Shown here: one piece after another, positions 1 to 5,942 of the stretch
How the letters are laid out: every line of letters begins with the position of its first letter
How positions within the stretch are numbered: the stretch's first letter is position 1
Assembly (NCBI GenBank): GCA_030689845.1
Contig: JAUYHV010000180.1
Location: forward strand, 1-17,037
Origin: Dehalococcoidia bacterium
Lineage (GTDB): Bacteria; Chloroflexota; Dehalococcoidia; JACQUA01
Length of the DNA: 17,037 nt
Direction of reading: 5' to 3'
Made by a program: the position numbers and the translations under genes
The notes under the pieces: model-generated
Told to the model about the DNA's origin: nothing
Database searches by the model: none
The model's input: the letters and a program-made list of their open reading frames with translations, nothing else

Positions 1-20
1 TATCATCACAAATGCCTGAA

Positions 21-328
21 GTCGCCCCCCTCGCGGGGGCGTGGATTGAAACTCTCTTTTTCCAACACAGTTATCAACTCGTCAATGTCGCCCCCCTCGC
101 GGGGGCGTGGATTGAAACACAACGTCTATGTTCATTCCGAACTGTCCTTCATGTCGCCCCCCTCGCGGGGGCGTGGATTGAAACGAATTCGACGACTACA
201 AGCCGGCGGAAGCGCCAGGTCGCCCCCCTCGCGGGGGCGTGGATTGAAACTTACTTCCTATGGAGGGCAACCACAGGGGGTTGCCCCTACGACAATGTCA
301 CCCTCCGTGTGGGGGCGTGGATTGAAAT
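21..328 (+). CRISPR. Type I-C-like CRISPR array, trailer end (5 repeats, runs off left edge)
   Basis: Four identical 32-bp repeats lie at 21-52, 87-118, 153-184 and 219-250. They begin GTCGCCCCCC and end GTGGATTGAAAC, and the CGCCCCC/GGGGGCG arms form a stem. A fifth copy at 297-328 has six mismatches. The first three complete spacers are each 34 bp (53-86, 119-152, 185-218) and unrelated to one another. The fourth interval (251-296) is 46 bp. Positions 1-20 are a partial spacer, so the array continues to the left. The ATTGAAAC 3' handle and the hairpin are typical of subtype I-C repeats, which is family knowledge. The degenerate last repeat marks the trailer end, so the leader and any cas genes should lie left of the window. 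No cas gene is visible here. Reading frames through this stretch are repeat artefacts. Confidence 0.95.
265..291. repeat. Interspersed palindrome inside the last CRISPR interval
   Basis: The arms GGGCAAC (265-271) and GTTGCCC (280-286) form a hairpin followed by CTAC. It sits within the oversized 46-bp interval before the degenerate terminal CRISPR repeat. A broken second copy follows at 340-408. The GGGCAACC...GGTTGCCCCTAC pattern belongs to a class of short palindromes often scattered between genes in anaerobe genomes. Confidence 0.6.
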
Positions 329-339
329 AATGTGTTACC

Positions 340-408
340 AGGCAACCACTCCGTTCTCCGTTCTCCGTTCTCCGTTCCGAGAGCCTTCGGCAGGGGCTTG
401 CCCCTACG
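340..408. repeat. Split palindrome copy interrupted by a 7-bp tandem repeat
   Basis: The left half (CAGGCAACCACT, 340-351) and right half (AGGGGCTTGCCCCTACG, 392-408) match the palindrome at 265-291. They are separated by about 40 bp that is absent from that copy. The interruption begins with four tandem 7-mers (351-378): three CCGTTCT and one CCGTTCC. Confidence 0.55.
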
Positions 409-416
409 TGACGCTA

Positions 417-732
417 TTCAGGACAGGCAGGGACGCCTGCCCTCCGTTTGTGATAATACCTCCGATGCCGAAAGGCGTTGAACGCTTCAAGCCGCAGGCA
501 GGGACGCCTGCGCCACCGGGTGGTAATACCTCCGATGCCGGAAGGCGTTGAGCGCTTCAGGCCGCAGGCAGGGACGCCTGCGCCACCGGGAGAGAATACC
601 TCTGATGCCGGAAGGCGTTGAGCACAGAAACGACTGCCGGGACTTGCCACAGTGGAGACAAGTGATAATACCTCTGATGCCGGAAGGCGTTGAGCACTTC
701 AGACCACAGGCAATGACCGCCTGCGCCACCGG
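417..732. repeat. 34-bp palindromic element in four copies, three in array-2 spacer phase
   Basis: Copies lie at 417-449, 486-519, 556-589 and 698-732. Each starts TTCA, contains the palindrome core CAGGCAGGGACGCCTG, and the last three end GCGCCACCGG. The core arms GCAGGC and GCCTGC can form a hairpin. The 698-732 copy has a damaged core. The copies fall at 69-142 bp steps set by the 36-bp repeats. The 417-449 copy sits upstream of the first 36-bp repeat, and a fifth copy at 923-954 has no 36-bp repeat beside it, so the element is independent of the CRISPR-like repeat. Confidence 0.75.
450..697 (+). CRISPR. Second, distinct CRISPR-like array: four 36-bp repeats
   Basis: Four 36-bp units lie at 450-485, 520-555, 590-625 and 662-697. 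The last begins GTGATAATACC, has the centre GATGCCGGAAGGC and ends GTTGAGCAC. The units differ from it at a few positions (CCGATG for CTGATG in the first two; AACGC or AGCGC ends; GAGAG start in the third). The intervals are 34, 34 and 36 bp, as expected of CRISPR spacers. The first two intervals are nearly identical (one base apart) and consist of a palindromic element found elsewhere in the window. Only the third interval is unique sequence. The repeat is unrelated to the I-C repeat upstream. I do not assign a subtype. This could be a decayed trailer with a duplicated spacer unit, or a composite interspersed repeat that mimics CRISPR spacing. Confidence 0.7.
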
Positions 733-771
733 GTGGGTTAAATTGATTTCATCTTTTATAAAAGCGCTTTC

Positions 772-819
772 AAATCCCCCTATTTCCCCCTTTAATAAAG
801 GGGGATTAAAGGGGAGTTT
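772..819. repeat. C/G-rich interspersed palindrome
   Basis: AAATCCCCCTATTTCCCCC is followed by a short AT loop and an AAGGGGGATTAAAGGGGAGTTT right arm, so the whole 48 bp is a nearly perfect inverted repeat. A related, longer composite lies at 4537-4612. It has no T-run beyond the stem that would make it a typical terminator, and no gene ends just before it. A small non-autonomous mobile palindrome is the simplest reading. Confidence 0.6.
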
Positions 820-922
820 GTGGTGTTTCGCGGAAGGCTTAATAAAAACGGAAATCGTTTTGTTCCACCAGCCATTACACTTCAACAACCTCTCGCATCT
901 GGCAGACATCGCCCCGGGATAC

Positions 923-954
923 TTCACCGCAGGCAGGGACGCCTGCGCCACCCG
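923..954. repeat. Isolated copy of the 34-bp palindromic element
   Basis: It starts TTCACCGCAGGC and ends CCTGCGCCACCCG, matching the intervals of the second CRISPR-like array apart from a 2-base deletion and small changes. There is no 36-bp repeat on either side. It lies about 20 bp beyond the 3' end of the minus-strand ferredoxin gene and could act as a 3' hairpin for that transcript, though no T-run follows. Confidence 0.65.
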
Positions 955-973
955 TCCCCGAATCCTGTATTAT

Positions 974-1615
974 TTATTTAATGTAGTATATCGATGGGTC
1001 GGTGCCGTACTCCGGGTGAACCTGCCTGCCCCTGTTTGCCCGAATAAGCTGGGAAACCTCGCTGTCCGGGTCCTCCAGGTCCCCGAAATACCTCGCCTTT
1101 GTCATGCAATTATTAACGCAACTCGGAGTGGCTTCCCTGTCGACTCCGGGCTTTAGCCCTTTTTTTACCCCTGCTTCTAACTTTTCCAGGCAGAAATTAC
1201 ATTTCATTACCACACCCGTCTGCATATCCCTGCAGCCGATTTCCTCAAAGGGCGTGGGGCCGTTCCCCGGGAAGTAATATTTTTCGCTGTCATAGTAGTA
1301 ACGGGACCCGAAGGGACAGGCCATCATGCAATAACGGCAGCCGACACATTTATCGCTGTCAATTTCAACTATCCCGTCTTCCCTCTTGCTGGTAGCGCCT
1401 GTCGGGCACACTTTGACACAGGCAGCATCCTTGCAATGGTTACACTGAACGGGCATGATAGTCCTGCTTACCGCCGGGTATTTTCCGTTTTCCCTGTTCA
1501 ATACCCTGACCCATGAAACCCCGGGCGGGGTGGTATGTTCCACTTTGCAGGCCATCATACAGCCGCAGCAGCCCATGCATTTGGATAAATCTATCACCAT
1601 TCCATACCGTGCCAT
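974..1615 (-). CDS. Four-cluster [4Fe-4S] ferredoxin subunit of a molybdopterin oxidoreductase
   Basis: A 213-residue electron-transfer subunit of the DmsB/NrfC/PhsB type. Four cysteine sets are visible: C13-C16-C19-C23, C58-C61-C66-C70, C90-C93-C96-C100, and C139-C142 with C166-C170. All sixteen ligands are present, so four [4Fe-4S] clusters are expected. There is no signal peptide or membrane segment, which places it in the cytoplasm. The gene lies 19 nt downstream of the catalytic subunit. Its AGGAGG (1629-1634) directly abuts that gene's stop codon, so the pair is one operon. Its role would be to pass electrons between the catalytic subunit's FeS centre and a soluble or membrane carrier. 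No membrane-anchor subunit is seen downstream, where non-coding repeats begin. The family assignment is firm; the physiological electron partner is unknown. Confidence 0.92.
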   Translation of the reverse strand: MARYGMVIDLSKCMGCCGCMMACKVEHTTPPGVSWVRVLNRENGKYPAVSRTIMPVQCNHCKDAACVKVCPTGATSKREDGIVEIDSDKCVGCRYCMMACPFGSRYYYDSEKYYFPGNGPTPFEEIGCRDMQTGVVMKCNFCLEKLEAGVKKGLKPGVDREATPSCVNNCMTKARYFGDLEDPDSEVSQLIRANRGRQVHPEYGTDPSIYYIK

Positions 1616-1634
1616 GTTGTGTTCCTTTCCTCCT

Positions 1635-4217
1635 TCAGGCTTTATAAATCTTGACTTTTATCGTAGCCTGCATAGTGCCGGAAACCCTGTCCGTCCACTC
1701 GTAATTGATAGGAACCAGGGCATTCATGCAGGTACGTCCGGTATCCCTGGCAACCGGTGTTTGGTACTGGCCGTAGTTGGAAGCAATCAATATCGTGTCC
1801 GGCCTGATTCCTTCGCTGAGGGTGACCTTTCCCTTTACCTTGCCCAAGGGGGACTCCAGCCATATCTCGTCGCCTTCTTTAATACCCCGGGCTTCCGCCG
1901 CCCCTGCGTTAATCACAACCTCCTGCTGGCCCGGCACCTGCTGGGCAACCTCTATCAGCCTGGGACAATCGACATTGATGGAATTAACGAAAATGGGGAT
2001 ACGCGAACTGGTAACAAAGAAATCATATTCCTCCGGGAGCTTGGTCAAAAGGGAGGGTTTGTATTCGGGAAGGGCGGTGTAGCCGTCCGTCGGCCACCAT
2101 TTTATCCCCACCCTCTCCAGGTTGGCTGCCAGTTCTTCGCCTACTTTTTTGACGTGCTCCATGTAGGGAAGAGGATATCTCATCTTGTTGGCCTTCATCT
2201 TGTGGTAAACGCTGTAAAGCTCCTGGACCGACAACCTCGGCAGCAAGGCGCCGTGCTCGGCAAACCATTCAAGACCGTGTGATTCGTCGGTGAGAGACAG
2301 GCATATCCTGTCAATTATGTCTTTCCATTCATATTTTTTTCCTGCCTCGAGTTTATGTGGATCTGTTATCTTATAGACTATGTTGAACATGTTATTGTAC
2401 TGGTCGAGTATCCCGATCCTTGCGGCCAGTTCGGTGCAGATGTCCGATATGTCCCTGGAATCAACCACCGGTTCTATGATGGGCTGCCGCAATAAAGTTC
2501 CCTTGAACTCCCTGCCTGAACCCAGCCGGTAACATATCTGGTAGGCAATCTCGTACCTTTCCAGTTCGGTATGGTCGGGAATGACTATATCTGCCAGTTG
2601 GGTCAACTCATCCATAACATAAGTAATGGAGGCGATGAAAGGAATCTTCTTCAGGGCCGCTTCAACCAGTTCAGGGTCGCCCGTGGAAGTCATGGCATTG
2701 TCCCGCCACCTTAGGTAAACCTCCGGAGGAGGCGGCATGGGAAAATCCTTGGGGGGGTCTACAAGATTACGGAACACCAGGTGGTAAGGGTGTCCCCATA
2801 TTTTGTGGAAAGGCAGCAGCGTTTCAGCGGCATCCCAGGAAACCGGGGGCCAGGTGAAAGGATATGTCTCGATTTTCGGTGTGCCGTTGGCTCCGCCGGG
2901 AGTGATGCCGAAATCATACACGTTCCTTTCAGCGGTCCCCCCCTTGTGTCCTCCTACAACCTCCAGGGCTCCCAGTAAGCTCACGAGAATATGCTGGCAC
3001 AAAATATTCTGGTAGCAGTTTACATCGGTTTCCACCGGCCTGCCGATGACGATATCCACGGGACGGTAGGGAAGGGTAACGCCGTCTATCTGGATGGTGC
3101 TGCCAATCCGGGCATTGTCTACCAGTTCCCTGGCAACGGTCCTGATGTCCTGGGCGGTAATAGTTGTTATCCCGGATGCCCATTCCGCGGTATATTTGGC
3201 TACATGGTCCTTAAGCGCCTGGAAAGCCGTAGGGGCCTCGGTACCATCCACGGAGTAAACCCCTTCCAGGGCGGCTTCCTTTATACCGGGGGCGTCATAT
3301 GTTTTCGCCTTGTTGTCTTTCATATCCCAGACGAGGGCTTTCCGGTTATCTTTATCGAGGACAAAGTTACCGTCGGGCCCCACAAGGTACGGCGATACCG
3401 TCATCTCCTTTAAGAATTCACGGTCATACGTTTTCAACTCGTGGATTATCACGTTGATAAGGCTCAGGAGAAAAGCCGTGTCAGTGCCCGGTTTAATGGG
3501 CAGCCAGCGCTCGGCTTTTGACGCCGTTAGGTTGAAAACCGGGTCCACCACAACTTTTTTGGCTTCGGGATACAGCAGGTTTCCCGGCACACCACCCGAG
3601 GCCATGATATTGCTGCCTACTACCAGGAGGTATTTATTATAAGTCATATCGGGGGAGCAGCGAAAACCGCCGTGGATCGTCTGTCCAACACTGTGAACAC
3701 CAAGCCCGCACCGGACACTGGAGCCCCCGCGAAGGTCCTGCATTGGCCCGAAGGCCAGGTAAAACGGTAACCATGTCCCCAGCATGCCGAGCTTTCCGAT
3801 GTTGGTCAGGGTAGTGCAAACCCTCATGCTGTTCTTTTCCCGGGCTGCCTTAAGTTTTTGGGCGATGGTGTCCAGGGCTTCATCCCAGGTTATCTCCACC
3901 CACCCGGGGTCTATATCTTTCCCTTTCTGCGGGTTAGTCCTCTTCATGGGTCCCTTTAGCCGGTGGGGATTGTAAACCTTTTCAATAAGACTGTAAGGCT
4001 TCGGACAAATACGCCCTTTGTTTCTTGCGAGCTCTTCGTATTCGGGGTCATCGAGGTTCCCCTGGACGTTCACCGCCACCCCGTCAACCCGCCGGACTTT
4101 CAACATGCACGGGCCCATGGCGCAAAGCCAGCAATAAGTGGGCATCCAGACATCTTCTTTCACTTCCCCGGGCTTCTTGCGTTTTTTAGATGGCTTTTCC
4201 ATAACACTTTTAGCCAT
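1635..4217 (-). CDS. Molybdopterin (Mo/W-bis-PGD) oxidoreductase, catalytic subunit, substrate unknown
   Basis: An 860-residue DMSO-reductase-family enzyme. Near the N-terminus, C29-x2-C32-x4-C37 with C71 in the RICPKP motif forms the [4Fe-4S]-binding fold. Pterin-binding domains follow, and a C-terminal dinucleotide-binding domain ends the protein (NAGAAEARGIKEGDEIWLES and onward). In VRCGLGVHSVGQ (168-179), Cys170 is my candidate for the metal ligand, by analogy with the Cys/SeCys position of relatives; this is inference. There is no twin-arginine leader or hydrophobic N-terminus, so a cytoplasmic enzyme is likely, unlike most respiratory Psr/Phs/Dms reductases. I chose ATG at 4217 because AGGAGG (4228-4233) is 10 nt upstream; a GTG at 4226 would leave only 1 nt. 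The partner ferredoxin gene follows after 17-19 nt. A tungstate importer lies divergently upstream, so tungsten is as plausible as molybdenum. Acetylene-hydratase-like, transhydroxylase-like or other redox roles cannot be separated here. Confidence 0.9.
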   Translation of the reverse strand: MAKSVMEKPSKKRKKPGEVKEDVWMPTYCWLCAMGPCMLKVRRVDGVAVNVQGNLDDPEYEELARNKGRICPKPYSLIEKVYNPHRLKGPMKRTNPQKGKDIDPGWVEITWDEALDTIAQKLKAAREKNSMRVCTTLTNIGKLGMLGTWLPFYLAFGPMQDLRGGSSVRCGLGVHSVGQTIHGGFRCSPDMTYNKYLLVVGSNIMASGGVPGNLLYPEAKKVVVDPVFNLTASKAERWLPIKPGTDTAFLLSLINVIIHELKTYDREFLKEMTVSPYLVGPDGNFVLDKDNRKALVWDMKDNKAKTYDAPGIKEAALEGVYSVDGTEAPTAFQALKDHVAKYTAEWASGITTITAQDIRTVARELVDNARIGSTIQIDGVTLPYRPVDIVIGRPVETDVNCYQNILCQHILVSLLGALEVVGGHKGGTAERNVYDFGITPGGANGTPKIETYPFTWPPVSWDAAETLLPFHKIWGHPYHLVFRNLVDPPKDFPMPPPPEVYLRWRDNAMTSTGDPELVEAALKKIPFIASITYVMDELTQLADIVIPDHTELERYEIAYQICYRLGSGREFKGTLLRQPIIEPVVDSRDISDICTELAARIGILDQYNNMFNIVYKITDPHKLEAGKKYEWKDIIDRICLSLTDESHGLEWFAEHGALLPRLSVQELYSVYHKMKANKMRYPLPYMEHVKKVGEELAANLERVGIKWWPTDGYTALPEYKPSLLTKLPEEYDFFVTSSRIPIFVNSINVDCPRLIEVAQQVPGQQEVVINAGAAEARGIKEGDEIWLESPLGKVKGKVTLSEGIRPDTILIASNYGQYQTPVARDTGRTCMNALVPINYEWTDRVSGTMQATIKVKIYKA

Positions 4218-4227
4218 AAAAATCACT

Positions 4228-4233
4228 CCTCCT
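4228..4233 (-). promoter_or_regulatory. Ribosome-binding site that sets the oxidoreductase start
   Basis: AGGAGG on the minus strand lies 10 nt before ATG 4217. It is too close to the in-frame GTG at 4226 for that codon to be the start, so the encoded protein begins MAKSVMEK. Confidence 0.75.
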
Positions 4234-4355
4234 GCTTTTCATTAACTGTCTTGAAGCTTTTTTTGGCTCTTTTTCATTTCAAGTGGGTAAACTCATCCTT
4301 ACTCTGTCCAATCAAACGAAAGTTTCCATTCCGAAGAAAGTCGGTATCCAGATTT

Positions 4356-4493
4356 CTATAAAATATCTTTGTACAAGTCTCTCCATTCTTGATTTTCTCT
4401 TTCATTCAATTCTATTTTCCACCGCCTTTTCCATTCCTTTATCTGCTTCTCTCGTTGAAGAGTTCCTTCATATGGGAGTGCCATTGGTGTCAT
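4356..4493 (-). pseudogene. C-terminal remnant of a GIY-YIG nuclease-like protein
   Basis: The minus strand encodes 45 residues from ATG 4493 to TAG 4356. They include YEGTLQREKQIKEWKRRW, then KIELNERENQEWRDLYKDIL. The REKQIKxWxRxxK stretch followed by NxEWxDL is the typical C-terminus of the small (about 80-95 residue) YhbQ-like GIY-YIG proteins. The N-terminal half carrying the GIY and YIG strands and the catalytic Arg is absent. Upstream, the frame runs into repeat-derived sequence (WIPAFEV) near 4500-4536. The fragment has no clear ribosome-binding site. I read it as a broken gene in the divergent intergenic region; the full-length gene was probably lost by deletion or by the palindrome insertion just upstream. 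Confidence 0.7.
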
Positions 4494-4536
4494 TACTTCG
4501 AAAGCGGGAATCCAGGAACCCCGGTATTATAGTGGG

Positions 4537-4612
4537 AAATCCCCCTTAATCCCCCTTTTTCAAAGGGGGAGAAGAGCCTCTCCCTTTCGTAAAGGGAGAT
4601 TGAGAGGGATTT
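4537..4612. repeat. Composite palindrome with AAATCCC/GGGATTT ends (MITE-like)
   Basis: Two hairpins sit back to back: CCCCCTTTTTCAAAGGGGG, then TCTCCCTTTCGTAAAGGGAGA. The outer ends AAATCCC (4537-4543) and GGGATTT (4606-4612) are inverted repeats. The sequence resembles the palindrome at 772-819. It lies beside the truncated GIY-YIG gene. No transposase is nearby, so any mobility would have to be provided in trans. Confidence 0.6.
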
Positions 4613-4689
4613 GATATTGTAAGGCCATTTATGAAACACTACACCAGCCATAATGTACACTGAATAATAATAAGCAACTTCAACGCGGG

Positions 4690-4718
4690 TTGCAACGGAT
4701 TATATTATAAATTATACT
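4690..4718 (+). promoter_or_regulatory. Sigma-70-type promoter of the tup operon
   Basis: TTGCAA (4690-4695), a 17-nt AT-rich spacer and TATACT (4713-4718). Transcription would begin near 4725, immediately before the first paired element of the leader RNA. This agrees well with the riboswitch placement. Confidence 0.75.
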
Positions 4719-4727
4719 TTATCGAAT

Positions 4728-4840
4728 ACCGGTAAACAAACACCGGTTCTCCGACCTGTTTTGCCTGAGGGTAAATCCATGGCAGGCAGGCGAAAGGGTA
4801 TTGCGGGAAACTGCAATGCCTCCCGTATTTGGAAAGGAGA
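4728..4840 (+). promoter_or_regulatory. Moco/Tuco-type riboswitch aptamer in the tup leader
   Basis: A structured leader precedes the tungstate transporter genes. ACCGGT at 4728-4733 and 4742-4747 can pair. TCTCC (4748-4752) pairs with GGAGA (4836-4840) to close the domain. CCTG/CAGG and TGCC/GGCA (4756-4790) form a second arm with a GAGGGTAAATCC loop. GGTATTGC (4797-4804) pairs with GCAATGCC (4813-4820) around GGGAAACT. CCTCCCG and GGAAAGGAG at the 3' side look like the conserved core of the molybdenum-cofactor RNA motif as I remember it. Position, neighbours and the terminator just downstream all agree. In published work the variants lacking the third arm were linked to tungsten; here a third arm is present. 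A covariance-model search is needed to confirm the family. Confidence 0.75.
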
Positions 4841-4866
4841 AAACATTGGTTACTTTATGTCGTCAT

Positions 4867-4904
4867 AAAAGCGTTGCGCTTTCCCTTGAGCGTAACGCTT
4901 TTTT
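4867..4904 (+). terminator. Intrinsic terminator in the tup leader
   Basis: The 5' arm AAAAGCGTTGCGCT (4867-4880) pairs with AGCGTAACGCTTTT (4889-4902), 14 bp with one G-U pair, around the loop TTCCCTTG. Six T residues end the element (4899-4904). It lies between the aptamer and tupA, with no coding region ended before it, so it should work as a premature terminator set by the riboswitch. TTTATG/CATAAA (4854-4869) could form a weak competing hairpin at its base. Confidence 0.85.
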
Positions 4905-4969
4905 ATTACTCCGCTCCCCCCCTTTCCCCACCGTGATTCACCCGTCTATTTGAACTTTTTTAAATGTTT

Positions 4970-4984
4970 GAGGAGAAAACCTTG
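4970..4984 (+). promoter_or_regulatory. Ribosome-binding site and TTG start of tupA
   Basis: GAGGAG (4970-4975) is followed by six bases and TTG (4982-4984), giving MKKITLPL, a normal signal-peptide start. The in-frame ATG at 4964 lies upstream of this site and has no Shine-Dalgarno of its own. Confidence 0.7.
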
Positions 4985-5923
4985 AAAAAAATAACATTAC
5001 CTTTATCAATATTGTTCCTGACATTGTTACTGGTTGCGGTTTCAATGCCGGCATGTTCTGCCGGCGCCCCGGAGGATACCGGCAAATCTATCACGCCTTC
5101 CGCCGCTTCAGATGCTGGTAGAATCCTTGCAAAAAGAGACAGGGTAAAAGTTGCCACGACGACCAGCCTTTATGACACGGGATTGTGGGGCTTCCTCGAG
5201 CCCATGTTCGAGAAAAAATACAATGTGGAACTGGACGTTCTCTACGCCGGCACGGGTAAGGCCATCGAATACGGAACCAGGGGAGACGTTGACGTACTGA
5301 CAATACACGATAAAGCCCGCGAAGAAAAGCTCGTGGCCGACGGCATCGGGGTAAAAAGGGTTCCCTTCGCTTCCAACCATTTTATTATCACCGGCCCCCC
5401 GTCCGATCCTGCCGGTATCAAGGGGATGAGTCCTGAGGCTGCCTTCAAAACCCTCATGGAAAAGGGGAAAACCAGCCCGCAGCAGGTGCAGTTTATCTCC
5501 CGCGGAGACAATTCCGGGACCCACTCGAAAGAAAAAGCAATATGGAAGGCCGCAGGTTATGAGTATGAGGACGTCACCAAGAGCGGCCCGTGGTACGTCG
5601 AAGCGGGAAGCGGCATGGGGCCGACGCTGGTTATGGCGAAAGAAAAATCCGCTTATACAGTGGCTGATATCGGCACGTTCCTGGCTTACAAGGGAAAACT
5701 GGGACTGGCATCCCTGGTCGACCGGGGCGCTATATTATTAAATGTGTATTCCGTTATTCCCATAAATCCGGATAAGGTCCCGGGCACCAATTTAAAAATG
5801 GCGGAAAACATGGTAGACTTTTTAACTTCTCCGGAAATCCAGACGCTGATCGGCAAGTACGGCGCGGACGAGTACGGGGAACAGTTATTCACCCCGTCTG
5901 CCGGGGCTGAGCCGGTAGAATAA
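4982..5923 (+). CDS. tupA: Tungstate ABC transporter, substrate-binding protein
   Basis: A 313-residue extracytoplasmic solute-binding protein. The N-terminus (MKK, then a hydrophobic stretch of about 18 residues) ends at MPAC with Cys25, so it is probably a lipoprotein with a non-ideal lipobox. The mature part opens with KVATTTSLYDTG; TTTS (59-62) is the oxyanion-binding motif of the TupA/WtpA-like family. DVDVLTIHD and SRGDNSGTHSKE are further family blocks, the latter also contributing to the anion site. It would capture tungstate (or molybdate) outside the membrane and pass it to TupB. Translation starts at TTG with a good ribosome-binding site. It is the first gene of a three-gene operon under the riboswitch upstream. 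The family is clear; tungstate over molybdate preference is family-based inference. Confidence 0.92.
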   Translation: MKKITLPLSILFLTLLLVAVSMPACSAGAPEDTGKSITPSAASDAGRILAKRDRVKVATTTSLYDTGLWGFLEPMFEKKYNVELDVLYAGTGKAIEYGTRGDVDVLTIHDKAREEKLVADGIGVKRVPFASNHFIITGPPSDPAGIKGMSPEAAFKTLMEKGKTSPQQVQFISRGDNSGTHSKEKAIWKAAGYEYEDVTKSGPWYVEAGSGMGPTLVMAKEKSAYTVADIGTFLAYKGKLGLASLVDRGAILLNVYSVIPINPDKVPGTNLKMAENMVDFLTSPEIQTLIGKYGADEYGEQLFTPSAGAEPVE

Positions 5924-5942
5924 AAAAGGAAACACCTTCACA

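Larger units (their letters stand above)
329..973. other. Non-coding, repeat-rich interval
   Basis: No credible gene is present between the end of the I-C array and the ferredoxin gene that ends at 974. The stretch holds the split palindrome, the second CRISPR-like array, copies of a 34-bp palindrome and a C/G-rich palindrome, each listed separately. Apparent frames here translate the repeats themselves (recurring MPEGVEH-type peptides) and have no independent coding support. In 820-922 I see nothing recognisable. Confidence 0.75.

Noticed and set aside
12..551. Long open frames through the CRISPR region with repeated APLAGAWIET or SRGRGLK peptides
   Set aside because: They translate the 32-bp repeats and have no start signals or family resemblance.
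820..890. Short resemblance (CACCAGCCAT...ACACT) between the flank of the 772-819 palindrome and the sequence near 4640-4660
   Set aside because: The match is too short and gapped to call a shared element.
548..1156. Frame with repeated IPLMPEGVEH peptide
   Set aside because: It is the 36-bp repeat read as protein and it runs into the antisense of the ferredoxin gene.
1455..2282. 275-codon plus-strand frame opposite the oxidoreductase and ferredoxin genes
   Set aside because: It is antisense to two well-supported genes and shows no recognisable domain.
4283..4549. 88-codon plus-strand frame in the divergent intergenic region
   Set aside because: It has no ribosome-binding site; the opposite strand explains this stretch better as a GIY-YIG remnant.
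4964..4966. ATG as the start of tupA
   Set aside because: The Shine-Dalgarno lies downstream of it; TTG 4982 gives proper spacing and a normal signal peptide.
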